A stretch of 64,000 nucleotides of DNA from NCBI GenBank assembly GCA_965200375.1, contig OZ241353.1, positions 1,984,001 to 2,048,000 on the forward strand, written 5' to 3'. Under the pieces are notes generated by a model, which did no database searches, was not told the DNA's origin, and saw nothing but the letters and a program-made list of their open reading frames with translations. Both the position numbers and the translations under genes were made by a program. This document shows, one piece after another, positions 1 through 8,084 of this stretch. This stretch comes from VXYL01 sp965200375 (GTDB lineage Bacteria > Pseudomonadota > Gammaproteobacteria > Pseudomonadales > Azotimanducaceae). Each line of letters starts with the position of its first letter. Position 1 is the stretch's first letter.

Positions 1-642
1 GTCGGAAACGCTGAGGTAGGACGCAACGCCGGATGCCCCTTGGCCGGTGTCGGCGCGAAGGAACACGCGACTCAAGCGGTGTTCGCCGGCCGTGTAGTCG
101 AGTCGAAGACGCCGTTCGTCCAGCGGATCGTTCGTCGTGTAGCGGATGGTGCCGCCGAGCGCGGCGTTGGAGGCGCTGCCGATGTCCGCGGCGTTCTGGC
201 CCACCTGCACCTCGGCCACGTTCTCGTTGTCCACGAACGCGTTCGGCTTCTGGCCGCCGCCGTACACGGAGTCGCCGTTCGGCATGCCGTCCACCATGTA
301 GCCGACCTGCGCGGTGTCCGTGCCGTTGCTCATGCCGCGAACGTAGATGCGCGTGGACCAGTCGTTGCCGCCCACGGCGTCGCCTTGGGTGACGCGTACG
401 CCGGGCAGCCGATTGAGGCGGCTGAGGACGTCCAGCATCGGGTTCTCGGCTTGCAGCGCATCGCCGGCGACGGTGCTGTTGGCGCGGGCTTCGCGGAAGC
501 CGAGCAGTTCGCCGCGGGCCTTGACGACCTTCTCTTCGATTGTCCCGGGAGCCCCGGAGCCCGTGTCTTCGGCGGCGACCCCGGCTGGCGCAAGCAGCGC
601 CAGTGCCGCCGCAAGCCAGCGGCGTTTGGCCTTGGCCTCCAT
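1..642 (-). CDS. TonB-dependent receptor, N-terminal part (cut by window edge)
   Basis: Outer-membrane TonB-dependent receptor, of which the window holds the first 214 codons; the rest lies beyond base 1. The start is the ATG read leftward from 642. A signal peptide of about 24 residues (KAKRRWLAAALALLAPAG, cut near GVAAE) is followed by a plug domain with LSRLNRLPGVRV at about 73-84, IYVRGMS and GYMVDGMPNG. The stretch VQVGQNAADIGSASNAALGG is the usual end-of-plug pattern before the barrel. The nitroreductase gene lies 42 bp upstream on the same strand, so the two may be co-transcribed. The substrate cannot be told from the plug alone. Confidence 0.88.
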   Translation of the reverse strand, partial: MEAKAKRRWLAAALALLAPAGVAAEDTGSGAPGTIEEKVVKARGELLGFREARANSTVAGDALQAENPMLDVLSRLNRLPGVRVTQGDAVGGNDWSTRIYVRGMSNGTDTAQVGYMVDGMPNGDSVYGGGQKPNAFVDNENVAEVQVGQNAADIGSASNAALGGTIRYTTNDPLDERRLRLDYTAGEHRLSRVFLRADTGQGASGVASYLSVSD

Positions 643-684
643 CCGCTGCCTCCACCGTCTGCGCTGGCGCCGAACCAAGCGACC

Positions 685-1275
685 CTACTGCGGCGCCCAC
701 TCCGATACCACGTCTTCGTAGGCCGGCCGGGCCCGCTCCCCCAAGGCGTCGCCGCTGCCGATGTAGAGGAACCCCGCCAGGCGGTCGTCGCCGACCAGGC
801 CCAGCGCCCGGCACACCGCGGCATCGTAGGCGTACCACTCGGTGAGCCACTGCGCGGCGTAGCCCAGCGACTGCGCGGCCACCAGCAGGTTCTGGCAGGC
901 GGCACCAGCGGAGAGCACTTGCTCCCACTCCGGGATCTTGTGCCCCTTCTGCACCTTGGACACGACCGCTACCACCACGGGCGCCCGCGCCAAACGCCGG
1001 CGCTCCAGCGCCACGCGCTCGTCGGCAGCGTCCGGGTTGTCGCGCCGGAAAGACGCGCCGATCACGTCGCCGACCGCATGGCGCGCCTCGCCACGCAGGA
1101 CCACGAAGCGCCAGGGCGTCAGCCGGCCGTGGTCGGGCACGCGCATGGCCGCTTCGAGGATCGAACGCAGGTCCGCTTCGTCCGGCCCGGGATCCGCCAT
1201 CAGGTTCGCCAGCACGGAACGACGGGAAAGAAGCAAGTCGATAGGGCGCCGGTCGCGGACATTGAGTTCGGACAT
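685..1275 (-). CDS. Nitroreductase family protein (YdjA-like)
   Basis: FMN-dependent nitroreductase-fold oxidoreductase of about 196 residues, a typical length for the YdjA-like small nitroreductases. Seen in the sequence: RRS near the N-terminus (RRSVLAN, phosphate-binding of FMN), MRVPDHGRLTPWRFVVLRG (the family's dinucleotide-binding block), AACQNLLVAAQSLGYAAQW and a C-terminal GFLYIGSG. The chosen start is the ATG at 1275 (MSELNVRDRRP), which fits the family; an in-frame ATG at 1296 would add seven residues. It lies upstream of the TonB receptor on the same strand. The physiological substrate is unknown; family members reduce nitroaromatics or quinones with NAD(P)H. Confidence 0.87.
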   Translation of the reverse strand: MSELNVRDRRPIDLLLSRRSVLANLMADPGPDEADLRSILEAAMRVPDHGRLTPWRFVVLRGEARHAVGDVIGASFRRDNPDAADERVALERRRLARAPVVVAVVSKVQKGHKIPEWEQVLSAGAACQNLLVAAQSLGYAAQWLTEWYAYDAAVCRALGLVGDDRLAGFLYIGSGDALGERARPAYEDVVSEWAPQ

Positions 1276-1407
1276 GGACCACCTGAAGCACTGCAAATGA
1301 GAATCAATCCTATTGGCGGGCAGGCGGCAGTGTCAAATCGGTTGCGCCACCGCACGTTATGGTCTATTCAGCAAGCCAACAGTTTGGCGACGACAGGGGC
1401 GTACACC

Positions 1408-4400
1408 ATGCGAACGCAGTTGCCGAGCTGGACGCCCTGGATGCTGGCCGGGCTGCTCTTTGCCGCCGTCGGGGCTTCCGGCCAGCCTGGTGCCGCCCCG
1501 GTGCCGGCGGCCCTTGACGAATGGCGCGGCTGGGTGCTGCACGGCAAGGGCTATCGCCGCTGCCCCCTCCTGTACGACGCCGGCGGCGAGAAGCGGGGGG
1601 ATTTCCTGTGCGCTTGGCCAGGGCGGCTGGAGCTGGTGCTCGACGCCGGCGGCGGGACGTTCAAGCAGTCCTGGACGCTTTACGACGACGGCCCGGTGCC
1701 GCTGCCGGGCGATGCCGAGCGCTGGCCGCAGGACGTGGCCGCGAACGGGCAGCGCGTGCCGGTGGTGTCCCGGGACGGCGCGCCTGCGGTATGGCTTGGC
1801 CCCGGCACCCACGCCTTGAGCGGCCGTTTCGCCTGGCGGACTCGCCCGGCGACGCTGCCGCTGCCGCCAGCAGTGGGTCTCGTGGCCCTGACGCTCGACG
1901 GCGAGGCGGTGCGGTTGCCGCGCCTGGACGACGGCCTGTGGCTGGGCGCAACGGCCCGCGAGCAGGCGGCCGCGGACAGCCTCGAGGTGCGGGTGTACCG
2001 GCGCCTGGAGGACAACGTGCCCACCCGCCTGGCAACGAACCTGCAGCTGCAAGTGGCGGGAAGCGTACGCGAGGAACGGCTGTGGCCGGTGCTGCCGCCG
2101 CAGTTCGTGCCCATGACGCTCGCGAGCGACCTGCCAGCCCGCTTGGAGGGCGACGGCGGGCTGCGGGTGCAGGTTCGCCCCGGCGTTTGGGAGATCGGCA
2201 TCCGCGCCCGGGCCGCCACGGTGCTGGACAGGGCCGAAATGGCGACGCCGGGAGACAACATGCCCGGCACTGAAATATGGAGCTATGCGGCGAACCCGGC
2301 GTTGCGCTCCACGCTGGCGGAAGGCGCCAGCCCCGAGGATCCGTCCCGGGCTGGCAGCCCGTGGCCGGAGTTGCCGACGTTCCGGCTTGGTGCCGGGGAG
2401 GCGCTGGCCATCGCCGAACGCAGCCGCGGGCTGGCCTACGCGACCAACGATCTGGCGGTCGAGCGGGAACTATGGCTGGACTTCGACCGCCGGGGCTTCA
2501 CGTTTGCCGATCGGATCAGCGGCGCCATGCGCGTGGACTGGCGGCTGGACATGGTGCCCCCCTATCGGCTGCTTGCCGCCAACGCCGGGGACGGGCCGCT
2601 GTTGGTGACCAGGAACGCCGGCTCGGACGCCACCGGCGTGGAACTGCGTACGCCCGTCGTGGACCTCGAAGCGATTGGGCGCATCGATGGCCGCGGCGCG
2701 ATGCCGGTGGGCGGCTGGTCTTCGAGCCTGGCCATGGACGCCACGCTGCACCTGCCTCCCGGCAGCAAGCTGCTGGCCGCCCTTGGCGTGGACGAAGCGC
2801 CGACGAGCTGGGCCAGCCAGTGGCGGCTGCTGGATTTCTTCGTGCTGCTGGTGGTCGCCATGGCGGCGGTGCGCCTGTTCGGGCGCCTGGCCGGGCTGGC
2901 GGCGTTCTTGGCGCTGGCGCTCTCCTTCCACGAACCCGGTGCGCCGGTGTGGACGTGGCTGAACCTCTCCGCGGCCGTGGCGCTGGCGCGGGTGGCCCCG
3001 CCCGGCCGTCTGCTGCGGATGGCGCGAAGCTATCGGCTGGCCTCGTTCGCCGTGCTGCTGCTGTTCCTCGTGCCTTTCGGCATCGCCCAGCTGCGGCTGG
3101 CGATCTATCCGCAGCTGGAACCCGCCGCGCACCGCGAGGGACGCACCGTGGGCCTGTTCGAGATGCTGGCCGGCCAGCCGCTGCCACTGCCGCAGCCGCC
3201 CGGGGATCGCGCCGAGGACGGACCCAAGGGCATCGCCGAAGCGATCGCCCGGCAACCCCTCGTGCGAGAACTGGAGCGCCATGCCCCCGGCGTTCACCGG
3301 GCGCTGCCTGAAGACAACGTGCCGCCGCAGGCGGGGCCCGGCCGGCCGGCTTGGCAGTGGGCCGCCCATCCGTTGCGCTGGACGAGCGCCGTGCCGGCCG
3401 AAAGCGCCATGCGTCTGGTGATCGCGCCGCCTTGGCTGACCAGCCTGCTGCGGCTCGCGGCCGTCGCGGCCCTCGGCCTGTTCGCGGCCCGTTTCGCCTT
3501 CGACCTGCTTGGCCGCGCTTGGCGCTGGCCGCGCTGGCGGCCCGCCGGGGCGGCGGCCTCCCTCGCCGCGCTGGCCGTTGCCGCCACCCTCGCCGCGGAA
3601 ACGGCCCGTGCCGACGTGCCTACGCCGGCCCTGCTCGAGGCGCTGGAGGAGCGCTTGCTTGAACCGCCGGCCTGTGCCGGGGAGTGCGCCGTGGTTGTCC
3701 ACGCCGATGTGCAGGCGGACGCGAGCGAGCTTGCCGTGACGCTGGAAGTGCATGCCGCAGTCCAAGTAGCGGTGCCGTTGCCGGGCCGCGTGGCCGGCGG
3801 TGGCGCTGGGGAGAGGGCCGATGGCGGGGCCGCGGGCCGGGAAGCCTGGATGCCGGCTACGGCGACGCTGGGCGGGGCCACGGTGCCGGTGCGGCGGCGA
3901 GGCGATGCGCTGTGGGCGCAAGTGCCCGCCGGCCGCCATCTTCTGGCGCTCAGGGGGCCGCTGCCCGCTGGGGTCGCCGTGGAGGTTCCCTTCCCGGCCG
4001 TTCCCCGCACCGTGGCGGCCGCCTCCGATGCCTGGTTCGTGGCCGGCATCGAGGACGGCAGGCTGCCGGGCGGCGCGCTGTCGCTGACGCCGCTGGCGGC
4101 CGAGGACGCGGCGCCGATGGAGGCGGATTGGGAGACGCGCCGTCTGCCGGCCTTCGTGACCGTCGAGCGCACGGTGCATCTCGGCGCGAACCAGTGGTCC
4201 GCGGATACCGTGGTGCGGCGTTCGGCCCCCGCGGCAGGGGCGATCGACCTAGCCGTGCCGCTCCTTGCCGGCGAAGCCATCGTCAGCGGCGAGCACACCG
4301 TGGCGGAGGGGCGCGTCTCCGTGGCCATGGACCAAACCGCGGAGAGCTTTGCCTGGCGGTCCTCGCTGCCGCGCACCGCCGCGCTGTCCCTCGAGGCCGC

Positions 4401-5535
4401 CGCCAACGAACCGTGGCAGGAGATCTGGCGCTTCCAAGTGAGCCCCGCCTGGCAGGTCGCGTTCGCTGGCGTGCCCGTGAGCCACGGGCGGGACGGCGCC
4501 GAGGGCGGCCTCGTCTTCCATCCCCGTCCCGGGGAGACGCTCGAACTCGACATCGACAAGCCGGCCGCGGCCCAAGGCGACACCTTGGCGTTCGATCGCG
4601 TCGCCTTGGAGACGGTTGCCAGCGGCCGCTGGCGCCAAACGGAGCTGGCGCTCGGCTACCGCAGCACCCGAGGCGCCAGCCACGGCATCCGCCTGCCGCC
4701 GGGGGCGGAACTGGCCGCCGTGGCCATCGACGGCCAAGCGGAGTCGCTGCCGCTGGTGGACGGCGAACTGAACCTGCCCATCGCGCCCGGCGTCCACGAA
4801 GTGCGTGTCGCATGGCGCGAACCGGCGGACGTGGGGCTGCGGGTGGCGACGCCGGTGGTGGAGCTCGGCGCGCCTGGCGCCAACGCGACCACGGCGCTTG
4901 CGCTGCCCCAGCGCTGGGTGCTGTTCGCCACCGGCCCCAGCCTGGGACCGGCGGTGCTGTACTGGTCCGAACTCCTGGCGTTGATCGTCGCAAGCCTGGT
5001 GCTGGGCCGTATCCAAGCCACGCCACTCAGGACTTGGCACTGGCTGCTGCTGGGCCTCGGCTTCAGCACCTTCTCCTGGTTCGCCTTCGCGGTAGTCGCC
5101 GCCTGGCTGCTCGGCTACGGCGTACGCGAGCGGGCGCTGCGGGACCTGTCGCGGCTCTGGTACAACGCCGCCCAGATCGGCTTCGGGCTGTTGGCGCTTC
5201 TGGCCTTCGCCGCCATCCTGAACAGCATCCCCAGCGGCCTGCTCGGCGAACCGGACATGAGCATCGCCGGCTACGGCTCCTCCGGCGATCAGCTGCGCTG
5301 GTTCGCGGACCGAACCGCCAGCGCCACGCCGGAGGCGACGGTGTGGTCGTTGCCGATGTGGGTGTACAAGGGGCTCATCTTCCTCTGGGCGCTGTGGCTG
5401 ACGTGGGCGCTGCTGCGCTGGCTGCCGTGGGCCTGGCGCTGCTTCTCGGCGGGTGGATTGTGGCGGCCCAAGGCGCCGGCGGCGGATGTCAGCTCGAAGG
5501 AAGCAGCGGCGGAGGCTGCGCCCTCGGCCTGGTAG
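1408..5535 (+). CDS. Very large multi-segment membrane protein, function unknown
   Basis: A protein of about 1,375 residues that I do not recognise. It begins with a signal-like segment (TPWMLAGLLFAAVGASGQPG) and a long, probably periplasmic beta-rich region. A central membrane block follows at about residues 478-570 (FFVLLVVAMAAVRLFG, FAVLLLFLVPFGIAQL), another at about 680-735, a second soluble region rich in Ala, Gly and Pro, and four or more helices after about 1190 (WHWLLLGLGFSTFSWFAFAV and others). The same frame is open back to base 40, but that part is antisense to the nitroreductase and TonB genes; the ATG at 1408 followed by a signal-like sequence is the sensible start. It is the only gene on this strand here. 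The architecture suggests an envelope scaffold or transport-related protein; this is only a guess. Confidence 0.75.
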   Translation: MRTQLPSWTPWMLAGLLFAAVGASGQPGAAPVPAALDEWRGWVLHGKGYRRCPLLYDAGGEKRGDFLCAWPGRLELVLDAGGGTFKQSWTLYDDGPVPLPGDAERWPQDVAANGQRVPVVSRDGAPAVWLGPGTHALSGRFAWRTRPATLPLPPAVGLVALTLDGEAVRLPRLDDGLWLGATAREQAAADSLEVRVYRRLEDNVPTRLATNLQLQVAGSVREERLWPVLPPQFVPMTLASDLPARLEGDGGLRVQVRPGVWEIGIRARAATVLDRAEMATPGDNMPGTEIWSYAANPALRSTLAEGASPEDPSRAGSPWPELPTFRLGAGEALAIAERSRGLAYATNDLAVERELWLDFDRRGFTFADRISGAMRVDWRLDMVPPYRLLAANAGDGPLLVTRNAGSDATGVELRTPVVDLEAIGRIDGRGAMPVGGWSSSLAMDATLHLPPGSKLLAALGVDEAPTSWASQWRLLDFFVLLVVAMAAVRLFGRLAGLAAFLALALSFHEPGAPVWTWLNLSAAVALARVAPPGRLLRMARSYRLASFAVLLLFLVPFGIAQLRLAIYPQLEPAAHREGRTVGLFEMLAGQPLPLPQPPGDRAEDGPKGIAEAIARQPLVRELERHAPGVHRALPEDNVPPQAGPGRPAWQWAAHPLRWTSAVPAESAMRLVIAPPWLTSLLRLAAVAALGLFAARFAFDLLGRAWRWPRWRPAGAAASLAALAVAATLAAETARADVPTPALLEALEERLLEPPACAGECAVVVHADVQADASELAVTLEVHAAVQVAVPLPGRVAGGGAGERADGGAAGREAWMPATATLGGATVPVRRRGDALWAQVPAGRHLLALRGPLPAGVAVEVPFPAVPRTVAAASDAWFVAGIEDGRLPGGALSLTPLAAEDAAPMEADWETRRLPAFVTVERTVHLGANQWSADTVVRRSAPAAGAIDLAVPLLAGEAIVSGEHTVAEGRVSVAMDQTAESFAWRSSLPRTAALSLEAAANEPWQEIWRFQVSPAWQVAFAGVPVSHGRDGAEGGLVFHPRPGETLELDIDKPAAAQGDTLAFDRVALETVASGRWRQTELALGYRSTRGASHGIRLPPGAELAAVAIDGQAESLPLVDGELNLPIAPGVHEVRVAWREPADVGLRVATPVVELGAPGANATTALALPQRWVLFATGPSLGPAVLYWSELLALIVASLVLGRIQATPLRTWHWLLLGLGFSTFSWFAFAVVAAWLLGYGVRERALRDLSRLWYNAAQIGFGLLALLAFAAILNSIPSGLLGEPDMSIAGYGSSGDQLRWFADRTASATPEATVWSLPMWVYKGLIFLWALWLTWALLRWLPWAWRCFSAGGLWRPKAPAADVSSKEAAAEAAPSAW

Positions 5536-5666
5536 CTGGCTCGCCGTCGCGTTGCGGCCGGAGCGCCGCTTAACGCGCTCAAGTGGCTTGACAACGGGCG
5601 GGGGCTGGGCCAACGTGAACGTGGCGGCAGGTACTGCGGCGCCGCAATGGCAGCCTTGGAGTCAAC

Positions 5667-5708
5667 GTGAAGGTAGACGGGTGAAGGTAGACGGGTGAAG
5701 GTAGACGG
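5667..5708 (+). repeat. 14-bp tandem triplication carrying the start codon
   Basis: Three exact head-to-tail copies of GTGAAGGTAGACGG. The third copy supplies the GTG start and codons MKVD of the following oxidoreductase. Copies 1 and 2 each start with GTG, read five codons and stop at a TGA that overlaps the next GTG (GTGA). Because 14 is not a multiple of three, only the third copy opens the long frame. Confidence 0.9.
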
Positions 5709-6714
5709 CGGCATCGGCTGGGATCTGGCGAAGGCGGGTGCCCAGGCCCGGCAACTCGAAGAAATGGGCTTCAGCGGCATCCAGACCGCCGAGACCGCCC
5801 ACGATCCGTTCCTGCCGCTGGCGTTCGCGGCGCAGCAGACGAGCAAGGTGGATCTCATCACCGGCATCGCCGTGGCCTTCGCCCGAACGCCGATGGTGCT
5901 GGCGCAGATGGGCCACGATCTGAACGCCGCCGCCGAAGGCCGCTTCGTGCTCGGCCTCGGCTCGCAGATCCGCGCCCACATCACCAAGCGCTTCAGCATG
6001 CCCTGGTCCTCGCCCGCGGCGCGGATGCGGGAGTTCATTCTCGCCATGCGCGCCATCTGGGCCACCTGGCACAAGGGCGAACCCTTGCAGTTCACCGGCA
6101 AGTTCTACAGCCACACGCTGATGACGCCGTTCTTCACCCCCACCAACACCGAGCACGGCGCTCCGCGGGTGTTCCTGGCCGCGGTGGGACCGCTGATGAC
6201 GGAGGTGGCCGGCGAGGTGGCGGACGGCATCATCGTCCACGCCTTCACCACCGAGCGCTATCTGCGGGAGACGACGCTGCCGGCCCTGGAGCGGGGCTTC
6301 GCCAAGGCCCGGGCCAAGGGCGAGCAGAAGTCCCGCGCCAACTTCGAGATTTCCTATCCCTGCTTCGTGGTCACTGGGCGGGACGAGCAGGAGCTCGCCG
6401 CCGCCAAGACCGCCACCTGCCGCCAGATCGCCTTCTACGGTTCCACGCCGGCGTACAAGCCGGTGCTGGACAGCATCGGCGCTGGCGAGCTGCAGCCCAA
6501 GCTGAACGCCATGTCCAAGCAGGGCCGCTGGGCCGAAATGGGCACCCTGATCGACGACGAGACGATGCGCCACTTCGCCGTGGTGGCAGAGCCGGCGGAC
6601 ATCGCGACGGCCATGAAGGCCCGCTTCGGCGACATCGTGGACCGCACCGCCGCGGCCTACGGCAACCTGCCGCCGGAAGAGCGGGCGCAGGTGGTTCGGG
6701 AACTGGCCGCTTAG
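5695..6714 (+). CDS. Luciferase-like (LLM) F420/flavin-dependent oxidoreductase
   Basis: TIM-barrel oxidoreductase of the bacterial luciferase superfamily, 339 residues, closest in pattern to the F420-dependent LLM subfamily. Visible blocks: MGFSGIQTAETAHDPFLPLA near the N-terminus, VDLITGIAVAFARTPMVLAQ, EGRFVLGLGSQI, MREFILAMRAIWATW, VFLAAVGPLMTEVAGEVADG and the late segment from about 215. The start is the GTG at 5695, inside the third copy of a 14-bp repeat. No Shine-Dalgarno stands out upstream except the repeated GAAGGTAG itself. It is a single gene with no obvious partner. Family members hydroxylate or dehydrogenate small organics; the real substrate is unknown. A second, different LLM gene lies at 57.5 kb. 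Confidence 0.9.
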   Translation: MKVDGGIGWDLAKAGAQARQLEEMGFSGIQTAETAHDPFLPLAFAAQQTSKVDLITGIAVAFARTPMVLAQMGHDLNAAAEGRFVLGLGSQIRAHITKRFSMPWSSPAARMREFILAMRAIWATWHKGEPLQFTGKFYSHTLMTPFFTPTNTEHGAPRVFLAAVGPLMTEVAGEVADGIIVHAFTTERYLRETTLPALERGFAKARAKGEQKSRANFEISYPCFVVTGRDEQELAAAKTATCRQIAFYGSTPAYKPVLDSIGAGELQPKLNAMSKQGRWAEMGTLIDDETMRHFAVVAEPADIATAMKARFGDIVDRTAAAYGNLPPEERAQVVRELAA

Positions 6715-6757
6715 GGGTTCGAGAGGGCCAAAGTTCGCGGCCCCGCGCCGCGATCCC

Positions 6758-7126
6758 ATGCGGCTGCACCAAGTCGCCCTGCGCGTCGCGGACCTTGACG
6801 CCGCCGAACGCTTCTATCGAGATGTGCTGGGCGCGCGCTTCGTGGCCCGCTTCGACCCGCCGGCCTGCTGTTCTTCGACTTCGACGGCGTGCGACTGCTG
6901 CTGGAGGTCGGCGAGCCGACCGGCGCGGGTGCCGTGCTCTACCTGCGGGTGGCGGACATCGACGCCGCCTGCGCCGAAGCGCCGCCAAGGGCGTGCGCTT
7001 CGATTCGAAACCCCACCCCATCCACCGCGACGACGACGGCACCTTCGGCTCCGCCGGCGAACCGAATGGATGGCCTTCTTCAAGGACCCGAGCGGCAACA
7101 CCCTGGCGCTGGCGACTCGGCGATGA
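6758..7126 (+). pseudogene. Glyoxalase/VOC-fold protein, frameshifted three times
   Basis: The start (MRLHQVALRVADLDAAERFY) and end (EWMAFFKDPSGNTLAL) read in one frame and are a clear vicinal-oxygen-chelate domain. The middle reads as FFDFDGVRLLLEVGEPTGAG in a second frame and as KGVRFDSKPHPIHRDDDG in a third. All three shifts go the same way, each equivalent to one missing base, near 6865, 6985 and 7065. Reassembled, the protein would be an ordinary ~125-residue VOC protein. It is either a true pseudogene or a cluster of single-base assembly deletions; flanking genes are intact, so I slightly favour a pseudogene. Confidence 0.75.
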
Positions 7127-7214
7127 CGGCGGGATTCCCGCGAGAGCCTTGGAGTGCGCCGCGTCAGCGTACCGGCGAACGTCCCGAGGTCTGAGTCGCT
7201 GTCCGTCTGACCGA

Positions 7215-8084
7215 CTACTCGCGCCAAATGCGAACTTCGTAGTCGAGCTCGGAAGTCGCTAGCTGTTCCCGAAGAGCTGGCGAGTCTTCCGCCCAAGCGA
7301 TGCGACGGGTGCGCGACTGGAGCAGAGGCGCGCCAACGACGTAGCGCTCGTCGTAGCGCTGGTAGAGCGTGTCGAAGAAGCCGTCGAAGTTGATGCGGCT
7401 GTCGGTGGGCGGGAACGCATCTACCAGCCTTCCGGCAGATCCTTGCCGCGTATCAACCAACGCCATGCCAACTGCCTCGTAGCGGCTCAGGTCGTCGCGT
7501 ACTCCGAGCCGTCCGGTCATTTCCGCCATGGCCGCATGGAAGCGAACGAGCGCCTCGACCGGCAGCCCTTCGGCCGTCAACGCCGCGTCAGTTGCGGTGT
7601 GTTGATCGGCGCGGTTCGCCCTGGCGACGAACAGGTAGCCGAACACCAACATTGGGTAGCCGATGTGGATGTTCGTACACTCTCCAATCGTCTCCTCCAG
7701 GCGGTTGGTAAGGTTCCTGAACGCACCCGTCATGCCTTTGCAGGAAATGGCGAGGACCGGCCCGATCCCGGTCTTCGTGGCCACGATGTCGACGTTCTTG
7801 GTCTTGAGGCCCCCGAGTATCGTGGCCTCGGCGCTGGTCGCTTGGTCCGGGGCGTACACCAAACGGTTCGTGCCCGGCGCGACTCGCAACGGCGGGTGTG
7901 GACGAAGCTCGTCTGGCGCGAAGCCGCCCTCGAGCACGAGCCGCGCCGTCACGTACTCGTGCAGCGGCCTGATGTGCTGTTGGCTTTGCGTCGGGCCGGC
8001 GAAGGTGGCGAAATGCCTGAATGCCTCCGCTCGGGTCGGCACTTGGCGGTGTTGCTTGCCCTCAGCCGGGGCGTCGTTCGGCAC
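7215..8084 (-). CDS. Probable type II restriction endonuclease
   Basis: A 289-residue protein directly downstream of, and overlapping, a DNA adenine methyltransferase, which is why I call it the cognate endonuclease. A candidate PD-(D/E)XK-type core is NVDIVATKTGIGPVLAISCK at about residues 95-115: an Asp, then a beta-strand ending in S-x-K, with Ser where Asp/Glu is usual. I cannot name its specificity family. The start chosen is GTG at 8084, preceded by GGAG at a good distance and overlapping the methyltransferase end by 23 bp. A TTG at 8132 is possible but has no comparable ribosome site. The protein has no signal peptide or membrane segment. Confidence 0.68.
   Translation of the reverse strand: MPNDAPAEGKQHRQVPTRAEAFRHFATFAGPTQSQQHIRPLHEYVTARLVLEGGFAPDELRPHPPLRVAPGTNRLVYAPDQATSAEATILGGLKTKNVDIVATKTGIGPVLAISCKGMTGAFRNLTNRLEETIGECTNIHIGYPMLVFGYLFVARANRADQHTATDAALTAEGLPVEALVRFHAAMAEMTGRLGVRDDLSRYEAVGMALVDTRQGSAGRLVDAFPPTDSRINFDGFFDTLYQRYDERYVVGAPLLQSRTRRIAWAEDSPALREQLATSELDYEVRIWRE

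Noticed and set aside
2470..4179. 569-codon leftward open frame inside the large membrane protein
   Set aside because: Arg/Gln/His-rich shadow; the plus-strand frame has a signal peptide and regular helices.
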